64,000 nt of DNA. It comes from Dipteris shenzhenensis. Its lineage: Eukaryota > Polypodiophyta > Polypodiopsida > Gleicheniales. Position 1 is the first letter of the stretch. Every line of letters starts with the position of its first letter. A model generated the notes under the pieces. It was not told where the DNA came from. It saw only the letters and a program-made list of their open reading frames with translations, and searched no databases. The translations under genes and the position numbers were made by a program. Positions 20,859-30,126 of the stretch are shown here, piece by piece. The DNA lies in NCBI GenBank assembly GCA_047967505.1, contig CM106539.1; one strand, written 5' to 3'.

Positions 20859-23400
20859 GTGTCCTCCCTCTCTAAATTCGTGTCCTCCCTCTCTAAATTT
20901 TCATCTCTCTCACTCTTCTCTCTCTCTCTTTCCTCCGCTCTAGTCTACGTTTCCTCTCATCTTAGTCTACTCTCTCCTCTCCTCTTCATTTCCCCTCTCT
21001 CTCTCTCTCTCCCTTTCTCCTCACCTTTTTCCTCTCTCTCACTTGCGCTCCCCACTCTCCTCTCCACTCTCTCTCTCACTTGCCGTGATCTCCCCCCCCC
21101 TCCCCTCTCTCTCTATCCTCCCCCTCTCTCTCTCTCTCTCTCCACCCCTCCCTCTCTTTCGCTGCCGCGGCAGCGGCCCCTCCCTCCTCTCTCTCTCTCC
21201 CTCCCCCTCTCCCTCGCTTTCGCATCTCCCCCCTACTCTCTCGCTGCCGCGGCAGCGGCTCCCCCTCTCTCTTCCCTCTCCCCACCCCTTCCCTCTCCCC
21301 CTCTCCCCCTCTCTCTCTCCCTCCCCTCTCTCTCGCTACCCCCCTTCTCTCTCTCCCCCCTCCTCCCTCTCTCGCTGCCGCGGCAGCGGCCGCGGCCCCC
21401 CCCCCCCTTCTCTCTCTCTCCCCCTCCCCTCTCTCTCGCTCCCTTCCCTCTCCCCACCCCTTCCCTCTCCCCCTCTCCCCCTCTCTCTCTCCCTCCCCTC
21501 TCTCTCGCTACCCCCCTTCTCTCTCTCCCCCCTCCTCCCTCTCTCGCTGCCGCGGCAGCGGCCGCGGCCCCCCCTTCTCTCTCTCTCCCCCTCCCCTCTC
21601 TCTCGCTCCCTCCGCCCCCTCCCCCCTTCCCTCTCCCCCCCCTCCCCCTCTCTCGCTGCCGCGGCAGCGGCCGCGGCCCCCCCCCTTCTCTCTCTCTCCC
21701 CCTTCCCTCTCTCTCGCTGCCCCCGGCCCCTCCCCCCTTCCCTCTCCCCCCCTCCCCCTCTGTCGCTGCCGCGGCAGCGGCCGCGGCCCCCCCTTTTTCC
21801 CTCTCTCCCCCCTCTCTCGCTCCCCCCTCCCTCTCGCTCCCCCCTTTCCTCTCCCCCCCTCCCCCCCTCTCTCGCTGCCGCGGCAGCGGCCGCGGCCCCC
21901 CCCCTTACCTCTCCCCCCTCTCTCGCTCCCCCCTTCCCTCTCTCTCCCCCCTTCCCTCTCCCCCCCCTCCCCCTCTCTCGCTGCCGCGGCCCCCCCCCTT
22001 TCTCTCTCTCCTCCCCTCCCTTTTCCCCCCCCTTCTCTCTCCCCTCCCCTCCCTCTCTCGCTGCCGCTGCCGCGGCAGCGGCCCCCCCTCTCTCTCTCTT
22101 TCCCCCCCTTCCCTCTCTCCTCCCCTCCCTTTCCCCCTCCCCCTTCTCCCTCGCCTCCCTTCCCTCTCCCCCCCCTCTCTCGCTGCCGCGGCAGCGGCCG
22201 CGGCCCCCCCCCCTTCCCTCTCCCCCCTCTCTCGCTCCCCCCTTCCCTCTCCCCCCCCTCCCCCTCTCTCGCTGCCGCGGTAGCGGCCGCGGCCCCCCCC
22301 CCTTTCTCTCTCTCCTCCCCTCCCTTTCCCCCCCCCCTTCTCTCTCCCCTCCCCTCCCTCTCTCGCTGCCGCTGCCGCGGCAGCGGCCCCCCCCCCTCTC
22401 TCTCTTCCCCCCCCTTCCCTCTCTCCTCCCCTCCCTTCCCCCCCCCCCTTTCTCTCTCCCCTCCCCTCCCTCTCTCGCTGCCGCTGTCGCGGCAGTGGCC
22501 CCCCCCTCTCTCTCTCTTCCCCCCCTTCCCTCTCGCTGCCCCTCTCTCCCCCCTTCCCTCTCCCCCCCCTCCCCCTCTCTCGCTACCGTTGCCGCGGCAG
22601 CGGCCCCCTCCCTCCCCTCTCCCCTCTCCCCCCCCCCCTCTCTCGCTGCCGCGGCAGCGGCAGCGGCCCCCTCCCCTCCCTCTCCCTCCTCCCTCTCACC
22701 GCCCCCCTTCTCTCTCCCCCCCCTTGCCCCCTTGCCCCCTCCCCCACCCCCCCTTCCCTCTCCCCCCCTCCCCCTCTCTCGCTGCCGCTGCCGCGGCAGC
22801 GGCCCCCTCCCCTCCCTCTCCCCCCTCCCCTCCCCTCCCCTCCCCCCTCCCCCTCTCTCGCTGTCGCTGCTGCGGCAGCGGCTCCCTCCCCTCCCTCTCC
22901 CCTCCCTCCCTCTCACCGCCCCCCCTCCCTCTCTCGCCACGGCCCCCATCCCTCCCTCTCCCCTCTCCCTCTCACCCGCCCCCCCTTCCCTCTCCCCCCC
23001 TCCCCCTCTCTCGCTGTCGCGACAGCGGCAGCGGCCCCCTCCCCTCCCTCTCCCCCCTCGCCTCCCCTCCCTCTTCCCCCTCTCTATCCCTGCCCCCCCC
23101 TCCCTCTCTCGCCGCCCCCCCTCCCTCTCCCCTCCCCTCTCCCTCCCCTCCCTTCCCCCCTCTGCGTTGCCGTGGCAGCGGCCTCCCCCTCCCCTCTCTC
23201 TCTCCCCCCCCTCGCTGCTTCTCCTCTCTTTCCCCCCTCCCCCTTCTCTCCCCCCTCCCTTTCTCTCCCCTCTCTTTCCCCCTCCTTCTCTCGTCTCTCT
23301 CCCTCTCTCTTTCTTTCTCTCTTTTGCTGCCGAGGCAGCAAGACTCTCTCTCTTCTTTTCTCTCTCTAAAAATCTTTCCTTCACTTTTCTCTCTCTATAA
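20859..23400. repeat. Pyrimidine-rich array studded with CGCTGCCGCGGCAGCG palindromes
   Basis: About 2.5 kb of CTCTCT/CCCCCC/CCCTCC on the plus strand, interrupted about every 60-130 bp by a 16-bp perfect palindrome CGCTGCCGCGGCAGCG (first at 21160-21175), often extended to GGCCGCGGCC. Roughly fifteen to twenty copies are visible, some with an inserted GCTGCC step. Two variants stay symmetric through paired changes (23012-23027 and 23324-23341). Long open frames on both strands are artefacts of composition and not genes. Confidence 0.95.
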
Positions 23401-23630
23401 TAAAATTTCAAAGAATACAAATTTTAAAAACAGTACCTGGAAAAAAGTTGAAATCGATGCTTGTGCTTGCTTTTACTCTTCCTCCTCTTTTTGCTTCTCC
23501 TCTTGCTCTTCCTTGTTGAAATGAGAGAAACAATGAGAGAAGGAGAGTATATATAAGAAAAACTAGGGTTTTAAGTGCTTCTCTCTCATTGGTCCTTCTA
23601 TAACATTATCTCCTCTCCCATTGGCCTCTC
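23400..23630. other. Unique spacer between the two pyrimidine arrays
   Basis: AT-richer sequence with TTTTACTCTTCCTCCTC, GAGAGAAGGAGAGTATATATAAG and CTCTCTCATTGGTCC (with CATTGG twice). The TATATAAG at about 23549-23556 on the plus strand could be a core promoter for a rightward transcript, but about 2 kb of satellite then follows before the DDE-like gene. Confidence 0.45.
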
Positions 23631-23634
23631 TATT

Positions 23635-24560
23635 AGATTATCTTCTCTCTCTCTCCCACCCACTCCCATCCTCCCACCCCATTCCCACTCCCACTCACAC
23701 TCCCACCCCCATGCTCCCACCCCACCTCCCCCATTCTCACTCCCATGCCCACGCCCATTCTTTCACCTTCCCCATTTCCACTCCCTCTCCCACTCCCATC
23801 CTCCCACCCCACCCCTCCCACTCCCACCCTCACTCCACCCCCACCTCCCCTATTCCCACTCCCACTCCCACTCCCACTCCCATTCTCCCACCCACTCACA
23901 TCCTCCCACCTACACCTCTCACTCCCACTCCCATCCTCCCACCCCCACCCCTCCCCCCCCATTCCCACTCCCACTCCCATTCTCCCACCCTTATCCTCCC
24001 ACCTCACCCCTCCCACTCCCTCTCCCACTCCCACTCCCACTCCCATTTTCCACCCCCCCACCTCCCCCATTCCCACTCCCACTCCCATTTTCCCACCCCC
24101 CCCACCTCCCCCACTCCCACTCCCTCCCCCATCCTCCCACCCCACCCCTCCCACTTCCACCCCCACCTCCCCATTCCCACTCCCATCCTCCCACCTCACC
24201 CCTCCCACTTCCACCCCCCACCTCCCCCATTCCCACTCCCTCTCCCACTCCCATCCTCCCACTCCCACTCCCCACCCCACCCCTCCCACTCCCACTCCCA
24301 TCCTCCCATCCTCCCACCCTCACCCCACCCCCACCTCCCCCATTCCCACTCCCTCTCCCACTCCCACTCCCATTCTCCCACCCCCACCTCCCCCATTCCC
24401 ACTCCCTCTCCCACTCCCACTCCCATCCTCCCACCCCCACCCCCACCGCCCCCATTCCCACTCCCTCTCCCACTCTCCCTTTCTCCCACTACCACCCTCC
24501 CACACTCCCTTTCTCCACTTTCCCACTCTCCCTTTCTCCCACTACCACCCTCCCAACTAT
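23635..24560. repeat. CCCACT/CCTCCCACC hexamer-derived array
   Basis: Runs of (CCCACT)n alternate with CCATCCTCCCACCCC, CCCCCATTCCCACT and CCCTCTCCCACTCCC modules. The plus strand is nearly pure pyrimidine plus A, so strand asymmetry is extreme. Overlapping open frames on both strands are repeat translations. Confidence 0.95.
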
Positions 24561-24639
24561 CAATTCCACTATTACTTATGAATTCTAATTAAAACTATTA
24601 CTTAAATAAATGATATTCTTGAAAACACTCATAGGATTT

Positions 24640-25512
24640 AAGGTTTAGGATTTCGTGGTTTGGGTTTAGGATTTGGGGTTTGGTGAGTTAGGGTTTAGGG
24701 TTTAGGGTTCAAGGTTTGAGGGTTAGGGTTTGGGGGTTAGGGTTTAGAGTTTGGTGGTTTAGGGTTTAGGGTTTAGGGGTTAGGGTTTAGGATTTAGGGT
24801 TTAGGGTTTAGGGTTTGGGGGTTAGGGTTTAGGGTTTGGGGGTAGGGTTTAGGGTTTGGGAGTTAGAGTTTAAGGTTTAGGGTTTAGGGTTTGGGGTTTA
24901 GGGTTTGGGGTTTGGGGTTTAGGGTTTGGGAGTTAGGGTTTAGGGTTTGGGAGTCAGGGTTTGGGGTTTAGGGTTCAGGGTTTGGGGTTTAGGGTTTGGG
25001 GTTTAGGGTTTAGGGTTTGGGAGTTAGGGTTTAGGGTTTAGGGTTTGGGGTTTAGGGTTTAGGGTTTGGGAGTTAGGGTTTAGGGTTTAGGATTTAGAGT
25101 TTAGGAGTTAGGGTTTAGGGTTTAGGGGTTAGGGTTAAGGGCTTAGGGTTTAGGATCTAGGGTTTAGGAGTTAGGGTTTAGAGTTTAGGGTTTGGGGGTT
25201 AGGGTTAAGGGTTTAGGGTTTAGGGTTTAGGGTTTCGGGTTTCGGGTTTGGGAGTTAGGGTTTAGGGTTTGGGGGTTAGGGTTTAGGGTTTAGGGTTTAG
25301 GGTTTAGGGTTGAGGAGTAAGGGTTTAGGGTTTGGGGTTTAGGGTTTAGGGTTTGGGAGTTGGGGTTTGGGGTTTGGGGGTTAGGGTTTAGGGTTTGGGG
25401 TTTGGGGGTTAGGGTTTAGGGTTTAGGGTTTAGGGTTTAGGGTTGTTATTAGTTAGGGTTTAGGGTTGTTTTGGTTTACGGTTTAGGGTTTAGGGTTTAG
25501 GGTTGTTATTGG
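24640..25512 (+). repeat. Interstitial telomere-like array (TTTAGGG)n
   Basis: About 870 bp of TTTAGGG, interspersed with TTTGGGG, TTTGGGAG and GGGGTTAGGG variants, all in one orientation. This is the plant telomere repeat in degenerate form. It starts about 80 bp after the CCCACT array and ends about 75 bp before the DDE-like gene frame, inside the TIR-bounded element. It could be a captured telomere, a telomere-healing scar or a locally amplified motif. Confidence 0.95.
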
Positions 25513-25588
25513 TTAGTGTCTAATTAAATTTTCAAACACGTTCTGGATTTTTAAATCATTAATAAAGTAGATTATTGAGAAGAGACTA

Positions 25589-28500
25589 ATGTTCTTTATA
25601 ATGGTTGTTACAGCTTGTTTGCAGAGGAAACTCACAAAGGAGATGGCTATAAAATTTATTCCGGGGATGGAGGTGATTTTATGTTGCAAAAGAGAAGTAG
25701 TTGCATTTGCTACAATCCATGAAAGTGATCCAAATTCTATTTGTCACTTTAGAAGACTTGGCGAAGATAAGGTAGCGGTTATCGTATCAAGGATTCTTAG
25801 TGCACATGTTGAGCTAAAGCATAAGTGTGGGGATATGGAAATCCTTGGAGATGTTATGCCCTATAATACTTCCAACAAAGCATTTATTGCATGGGACAGA
25901 GATGAGACTTATCCAACACATGTCATCAGGAATACAAAGTGCATATCTTTGGATTTTAGAGTGGGAGATATTTTACAAATGTTATCATTTACAAATAAGT
26001 ATGTAGCAGAAGGTCAAGTCTTGGGATTTGAACAAGTTGAACACTGGACATTTGCGCAGATGAGAATTCAAAAAGTTACTGATGATGGTATGGATGATAA
26101 CTCAATGTCATTGGATGGTCCCTACTATGAGGTAGGTAAGGATTTGAGATGGAGCATGTAATTTTTAAAGATTGGAAAGACTCGGCATGTGGTTTTTAAT
26201 GATAAACATAATGTATACTACAACATCAAAGAATTGAAAGAATATGCCAATGTACCAAGCTCTATTCCTTCAGAGATGGATGATTCCAATGCACTCAACT
26301 ATAGCACTGACGTCTTATCAGAAGTCGATGAGTTCATTGGTACCGAGAAAGAAAAATATTTCACAAGTGATGCCTTATCCGGGGTGGATGAGTTCATGCA
26401 CATTGAGAACTTGGGCAAAGATGTGAAAAGTGTTATATCTTCAAGCATGGATGGCTTCATGGATACTGATAAAGTTCTTGGAGTCAAAGCAGGTAACTAT
26501 GGAATTATGGAAATCATGCACGATAGTATAATGAGTGATGTTCTCTCTGGAGTAGAGGAGTTTCAAGACTATGGAGTTATGAAATCCATAGAAAGTGCAT
26601 CAATGAGCGATGTTCTCTCAGGAATAGATGAGTTTGAAGATCATTCTGGACACTCTATCACCACTGACTATGGAGTTATGAAATCCATAGAAAGTGCATC
26701 AATGAGTGATGTTCTCTCAGGAATAGATGAGTTTGAAGATCATTCGGGACACTCTAATGCCATTGTGACAAGTGGTTCTACGATTGTATCAAAAGTAGGG
26801 ATGAGATCAACAAAGGACTATTCGGTGTTTGACTTTGATTGTGAACTTGTAAATGTTACAAATGGTTTGACGAATGTATCAAAAGCAAGGATGACATCAA
26901 CAAAGGAATATTCAGTATTTGACTGTCAGAGTAATAAGATCAAGGATGCAACATCTCATGAAAACAACGTGACAAATAAATCTTACAAGGAGAACTACAC
27001 AAATCCAAATAAGAAGGAACAGAAGGTCCCAAAACGGACATACAGATGCATGAAAAGACAACGAGTGCAGGCAGATCCAGAAAAGCAACCAAAGAGAATA
27101 AGAGTAATGAATGAAGATTGTTATGCTAAAAGCAATGCGATCTACATGCTGTAAGCATACATGTATGCGATCCATTAACTTACATGACATCAAGGGTTGT
27201 AGAGAACATGTCTGGCAAAGGAAAGGAAGCAGAAGAAATGAATACCTACTCACGAGATTGTCTTGCTTTCTTGTAAATGATAAGAGAAGGCGAAGTTCAA
27301 GACATCAAATAAGGCCTCTTATAAATGAAAAAAGTATATGCAATAATGCATATCGCATTATTACAAGATTATCACATGGCACATATTGGAATTTGGCTAA
27401 TAAAGCAAAGTATGGAGTTAAATTTAACATTCATGGAAACATAGGAAGGCCCAAAACAAGAGCCTCAATGGTTGCGGCAACAGCAATTTTGAAAGATTAC
27501 ATTTATGAAAATGCTTTACCGCAACCCCACCTATCAGAAATGCATCTTCCGATAGGTTTGACCAAAAAAGAAGTATTTAACTCTATTGGAGAAACACAGA
27601 GGCAAAGAGGGCATGCACCGGCATCTTTTCATACTTTGTATACTCTTTGGAAAAAAAGCTTTGGACATGTTAAAATCCCAAAGAGGCAAAAAATGTCAAA
27701 GTGCAACGACTGTGATGATCTAAAGCGAGCACTTGAGAGTGCAACATCTCCAGAACAAAAAGAAGCTTACAAAAGAAAGAGAGAATTTCATCATGGACTT
27801 GTTCGACATTCTAGAATAAAATATGCATTTTGGAAGGAGCAAGCTATTTCTCACCCAAATGAGTACATGTGCATTATTGTAGATGGTATGGATCAAAATA
27901 CAACAACATTACCTCGATTCGTTAACACTCCACCTAAGCTACAAGGCAAATACTTTTTAAAGACACATCTATGTGGAGTGTTAGTGCACGGATTTAAGTT
28001 TTTTGCAGACATATGGATTGATTACTTGCATCTACACGATAGCAATCAAGTTGTAACATCCGTTATGAAGGCAATTCACAATGTACATGCAGAAAAAGGT
28101 CGCCTACCAGCAACTTTGAGAATACAAGCAGACAATTGCGGACGAGAGAATAAGAATGTACTCTTCTTTGCATTTTGCTCAATGCTAATCGCTCATAGAA
28201 TCTTCAATGAGATTGAAGTTGGGTTTTTGTTGGTTGGGCACACACATGAGGATATCGATCAGGTATTTAGCACAGTTTCAAGAGAACTAAAACACAAGGA
28301 CATGGAGACAATGGATGACTTGATAAGAAAATGCGGGAGGCAAGTTGGTGGCCGTAAGGAAGGAACAATATGCTCAATGGTTGAGAGGATGTATGATTGG
28401 AAGAGCTTTATTCTACCTTTCATACAAAAAGGTGGTGATGCCCTGATTGGTCATAGCGCTCCACACTATTTTCGATTTTTCTTAAAGGATGAAAAACCAG

Positions 28501-29351
28501 TGATGCAATGGCAACACTATTCTCTTGATACAAAATGGGAACCTGAAGAACCTTACTCTCTCTTAACTTCAATCCCGAGCAAAGAAATGCATCCAACATG
28601 GGCTCCTATAAAAGAATTCAGCGAGAAATCCAAAGGTGAAATAGAAGGCTTAAAAGCTTTTATTGCATACAAAGAGGAAATGCTCCGGAGATTTCCTGAT
28701 TGGAAGCCCTCTTGGAAGGAACACACTACTGTTGTAATTAGCAAGACCTACCAATTGATAAAGGACCTTGCAAAAATGCGAGAAGATGATATTAAGGCAG
28801 AACGGCCTTTATTTTGGCCAAATGTTGGTAATGACTTGCGTCCAGCATGTGGTCTCTTTGAAAATGAGTTTGAATCGTTGCTCCCACGTCCATATTGTGG
28901 ACCCAAGAAGAGAGAGTTTATGCCACAAATAGACATAGATGTCCATTGTTTTGTTGCAGTTCGACCATCGGATGATGAACATGAGAACGTGAAGTTTTGG
29001 GTTGCAAAAGTAGTTGACGTGAGCATGGATGACCGAGGGAGAGCTACAACATTTACAGCGGTATGGTATGAGCCAAGGGGCAGGAAGGAGAACCAAGATA
29101 ACAGTACATTGTATAGTAGTTGTTTGAAAAAGGAATGGGTCCCAAACCATGAAGCAATTTCAAGACTTTCCACAGAGACAGTCATAGTATCCTGGAAATC
29201 AAGGTCAAAGAAAACAAAGAAGCACATGGGGTATGATGTAGAAGACAAAATAAAATTACCGCAACCAATTATTACGCACATTACAGAGTTCACAAAGATG
29301 CTCGCCCGGGAGGAAGTAGAAGGAGATAGCGCAAATGAAGAATGCCCATGA
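25589..29351 (+). pseudogene. DDE-like transposase candidate (DUF7869-like), one stop and one frameshift
   Basis: A nearly continuous frame from about 25589 to 29351. It is interrupted by an in-frame TAA at 26159-26161, after which the same frame continues, and by an extra T at 27118-27119. The 44-kb copy lacks that T and keeps the frame there. The N-terminal third has six DVLSGxDEF-like repeats (about 26310-26750), two of them in an identical 28-residue duplication. A Cys/His-bearing stretch (STCCKHTC) and HVW-x-RKGSRRNEYL follow. The core has VDGMDQN (Asp codon near 27881), QADNCGRENKN (near 28131) and GHTHEDIDQVF (near 28250). The acidic spacing of about 83 and 40 residues suits an RNase H-fold DDE enzyme. 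I believe this is the DUF7869 family of seedless plants and some animals, but that name is from memory. A tiny 39-nt intron could remove the TAA, yet it is too short to be likely. Confidence 0.68.
26570..26752 (+). repeat. 96-bp coding tandem duplication in the DDE-like gene
   Basis: GGAGTTATGAAATCCATAGA and the sequence after it to CATTC(T/G)GGACACTC occur at about 26572-26655 and 26668-26751, almost identical, giving ESASMSDVLSGIDEFEDHSG twice. Weaker copies of the DVLSGVDEF core lie upstream at about 26310, 26370 and 26535. Confidence 0.9.
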
Positions 29352-30099
29352 TAACACCATTCAAATATCGAGAAAGAGTGAAGGTGGTGGTGGTTGTCAG
29401 ATGAGAGTGAATGAAGATGGCACCCAAGCGACAAGTGACGACAGAAAGGACATTTTGAACAAGCAAATGTTTGGATCGCTCATTTCTGTGATCATGATAG
29501 AAAAGGACATTCAAACAAGCAAATGTTTGGATCGCCCATTTGTACTAAACTCATTGTAAAGGAAAAATTAAATTATTGAAAAGGCCACAGGAGATCCTTT
29601 GTACAAAGACTCATCCAGAGCAATATTTGTTGTAAAACTTATGACATGATAATGTAAAATTGCAAGCATAGCTATTGCTATTTTTTGGAGTACAAAAGAG
29701 GCTTCCATCATGTCTCATGTGTATATAAACCTTTTAATTTCTTGAATATTCAAGAGTGTTATAGTTTTCTGCATTGAAAGTAAAAAGAGTCTTACAGGTC
29801 TCTTATGTATACATTTTTAAAATGTTGTGAATCCTCAATAGCATGGTTTTTCATGGATTTAAACTAATAACTCGGATTTTTTATTTAAGAATATGATTCT
29901 TATAAACAAGAAATAGAAATTTAGGATTTAATAGTAGTTTTTGCATTATTTGTACAACATTGTAGAGAGATATTTTGAAATGTCTTATGTGAAAATGATA
30001 GTGCCAGAAAGTAAACTTTTGATTCTCGAATGACAGTTTCATAAAGTAAACTTTTCAGTTGGGAAGAATTTTAAGGAATAGTCCAAAAGTAGACATATG
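29352..30099. other. Right subterminal region of the 19.6-kb element
   Basis: No gene. A duplicated word GACATTYnnAACAAGCAAATGTTTGGATCG occurs at about 29450 and 29508. Near the terminus AAAAGTTTACTTT-like words recur (about 30010 and 30045, GAAAGTAAACTTTT and AAAGTAAACTTTT), which may be subterminal binding motifs. Confidence 0.55.
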
Positions 30100-30126
30100 A
30101 GTCCAAAATTAATGAAATAAGTGTTT
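30079..30126 (-). repeat. Right terminal inverted repeat of the 19.6-kb element
   Basis: 30100-30126 is the exact complement of 10532-10558. The inner AGTCCAAAAGT at 30080-30090 pairs with the second TTTTGGACT of the left end. The flank after 30126 begins AGATTAG. Confidence 0.85.

Larger units (their letters stand above)
10532..30126. mobile_element. Candidate 19.6-kb TIR-bounded DNA transposon with Ulp1-protease gene and DDE-like gene
   Basis: The outer ends are identical 27-bp inverted repeats (10532-10558 and 30100-30126) beginning AAACACTTATTT and ending TTTTGGACT. On both sides a second TTTTGGACTA follows (10590-10599 left; 30079-30088 right, complement). Immediate flanks share AG (10530-10531 and 30127-30128). 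A TAG alignment shifted by one base is also possible, so the target duplication is 2 or 3 bp, or unresolved. Inside are a minus-strand Ulp1-type gene, a plus-strand DDE-like gene, a coiled-coil ORF and long satellite arrays. KDZ and some En/Spm-like elements of other eukaryotes are known to carry C48 protease domains, so the combination has precedent. A damaged second copy of the DDE gene at 44 kb shows that the family is repeated. Confidence 0.75.

Noticed and set aside
21043-23420. Long open frames (up to 785 codons) on both strands of the CT-rich array
   Set aside because: They consist of S/P/L or R/E/G strings caused by the simple sequence, overlap each other on both strands and have no domain.
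23575-24592. Long His/Pro/Ser frames and their complements in the CCCACT array
   Set aside because: All frames are open because the repeat lacks stop trinucleotides; composition explains them.
26132-26171. A 39-nt intron removing the in-frame TAA of the DDE-like gene
   Set aside because: It has GT and AG borders but is far below usual plant intron length; a nonsense change is more likely.
10532-30126. Reading the TIR as a CACTA end (CACTT...AAGTG) with a 3-bp duplication
   Set aside because: If the element began at CACTTATTTC the neighbouring triplets would be AAA and TTT, which are not a direct duplication; the identity also extends three bases further out.
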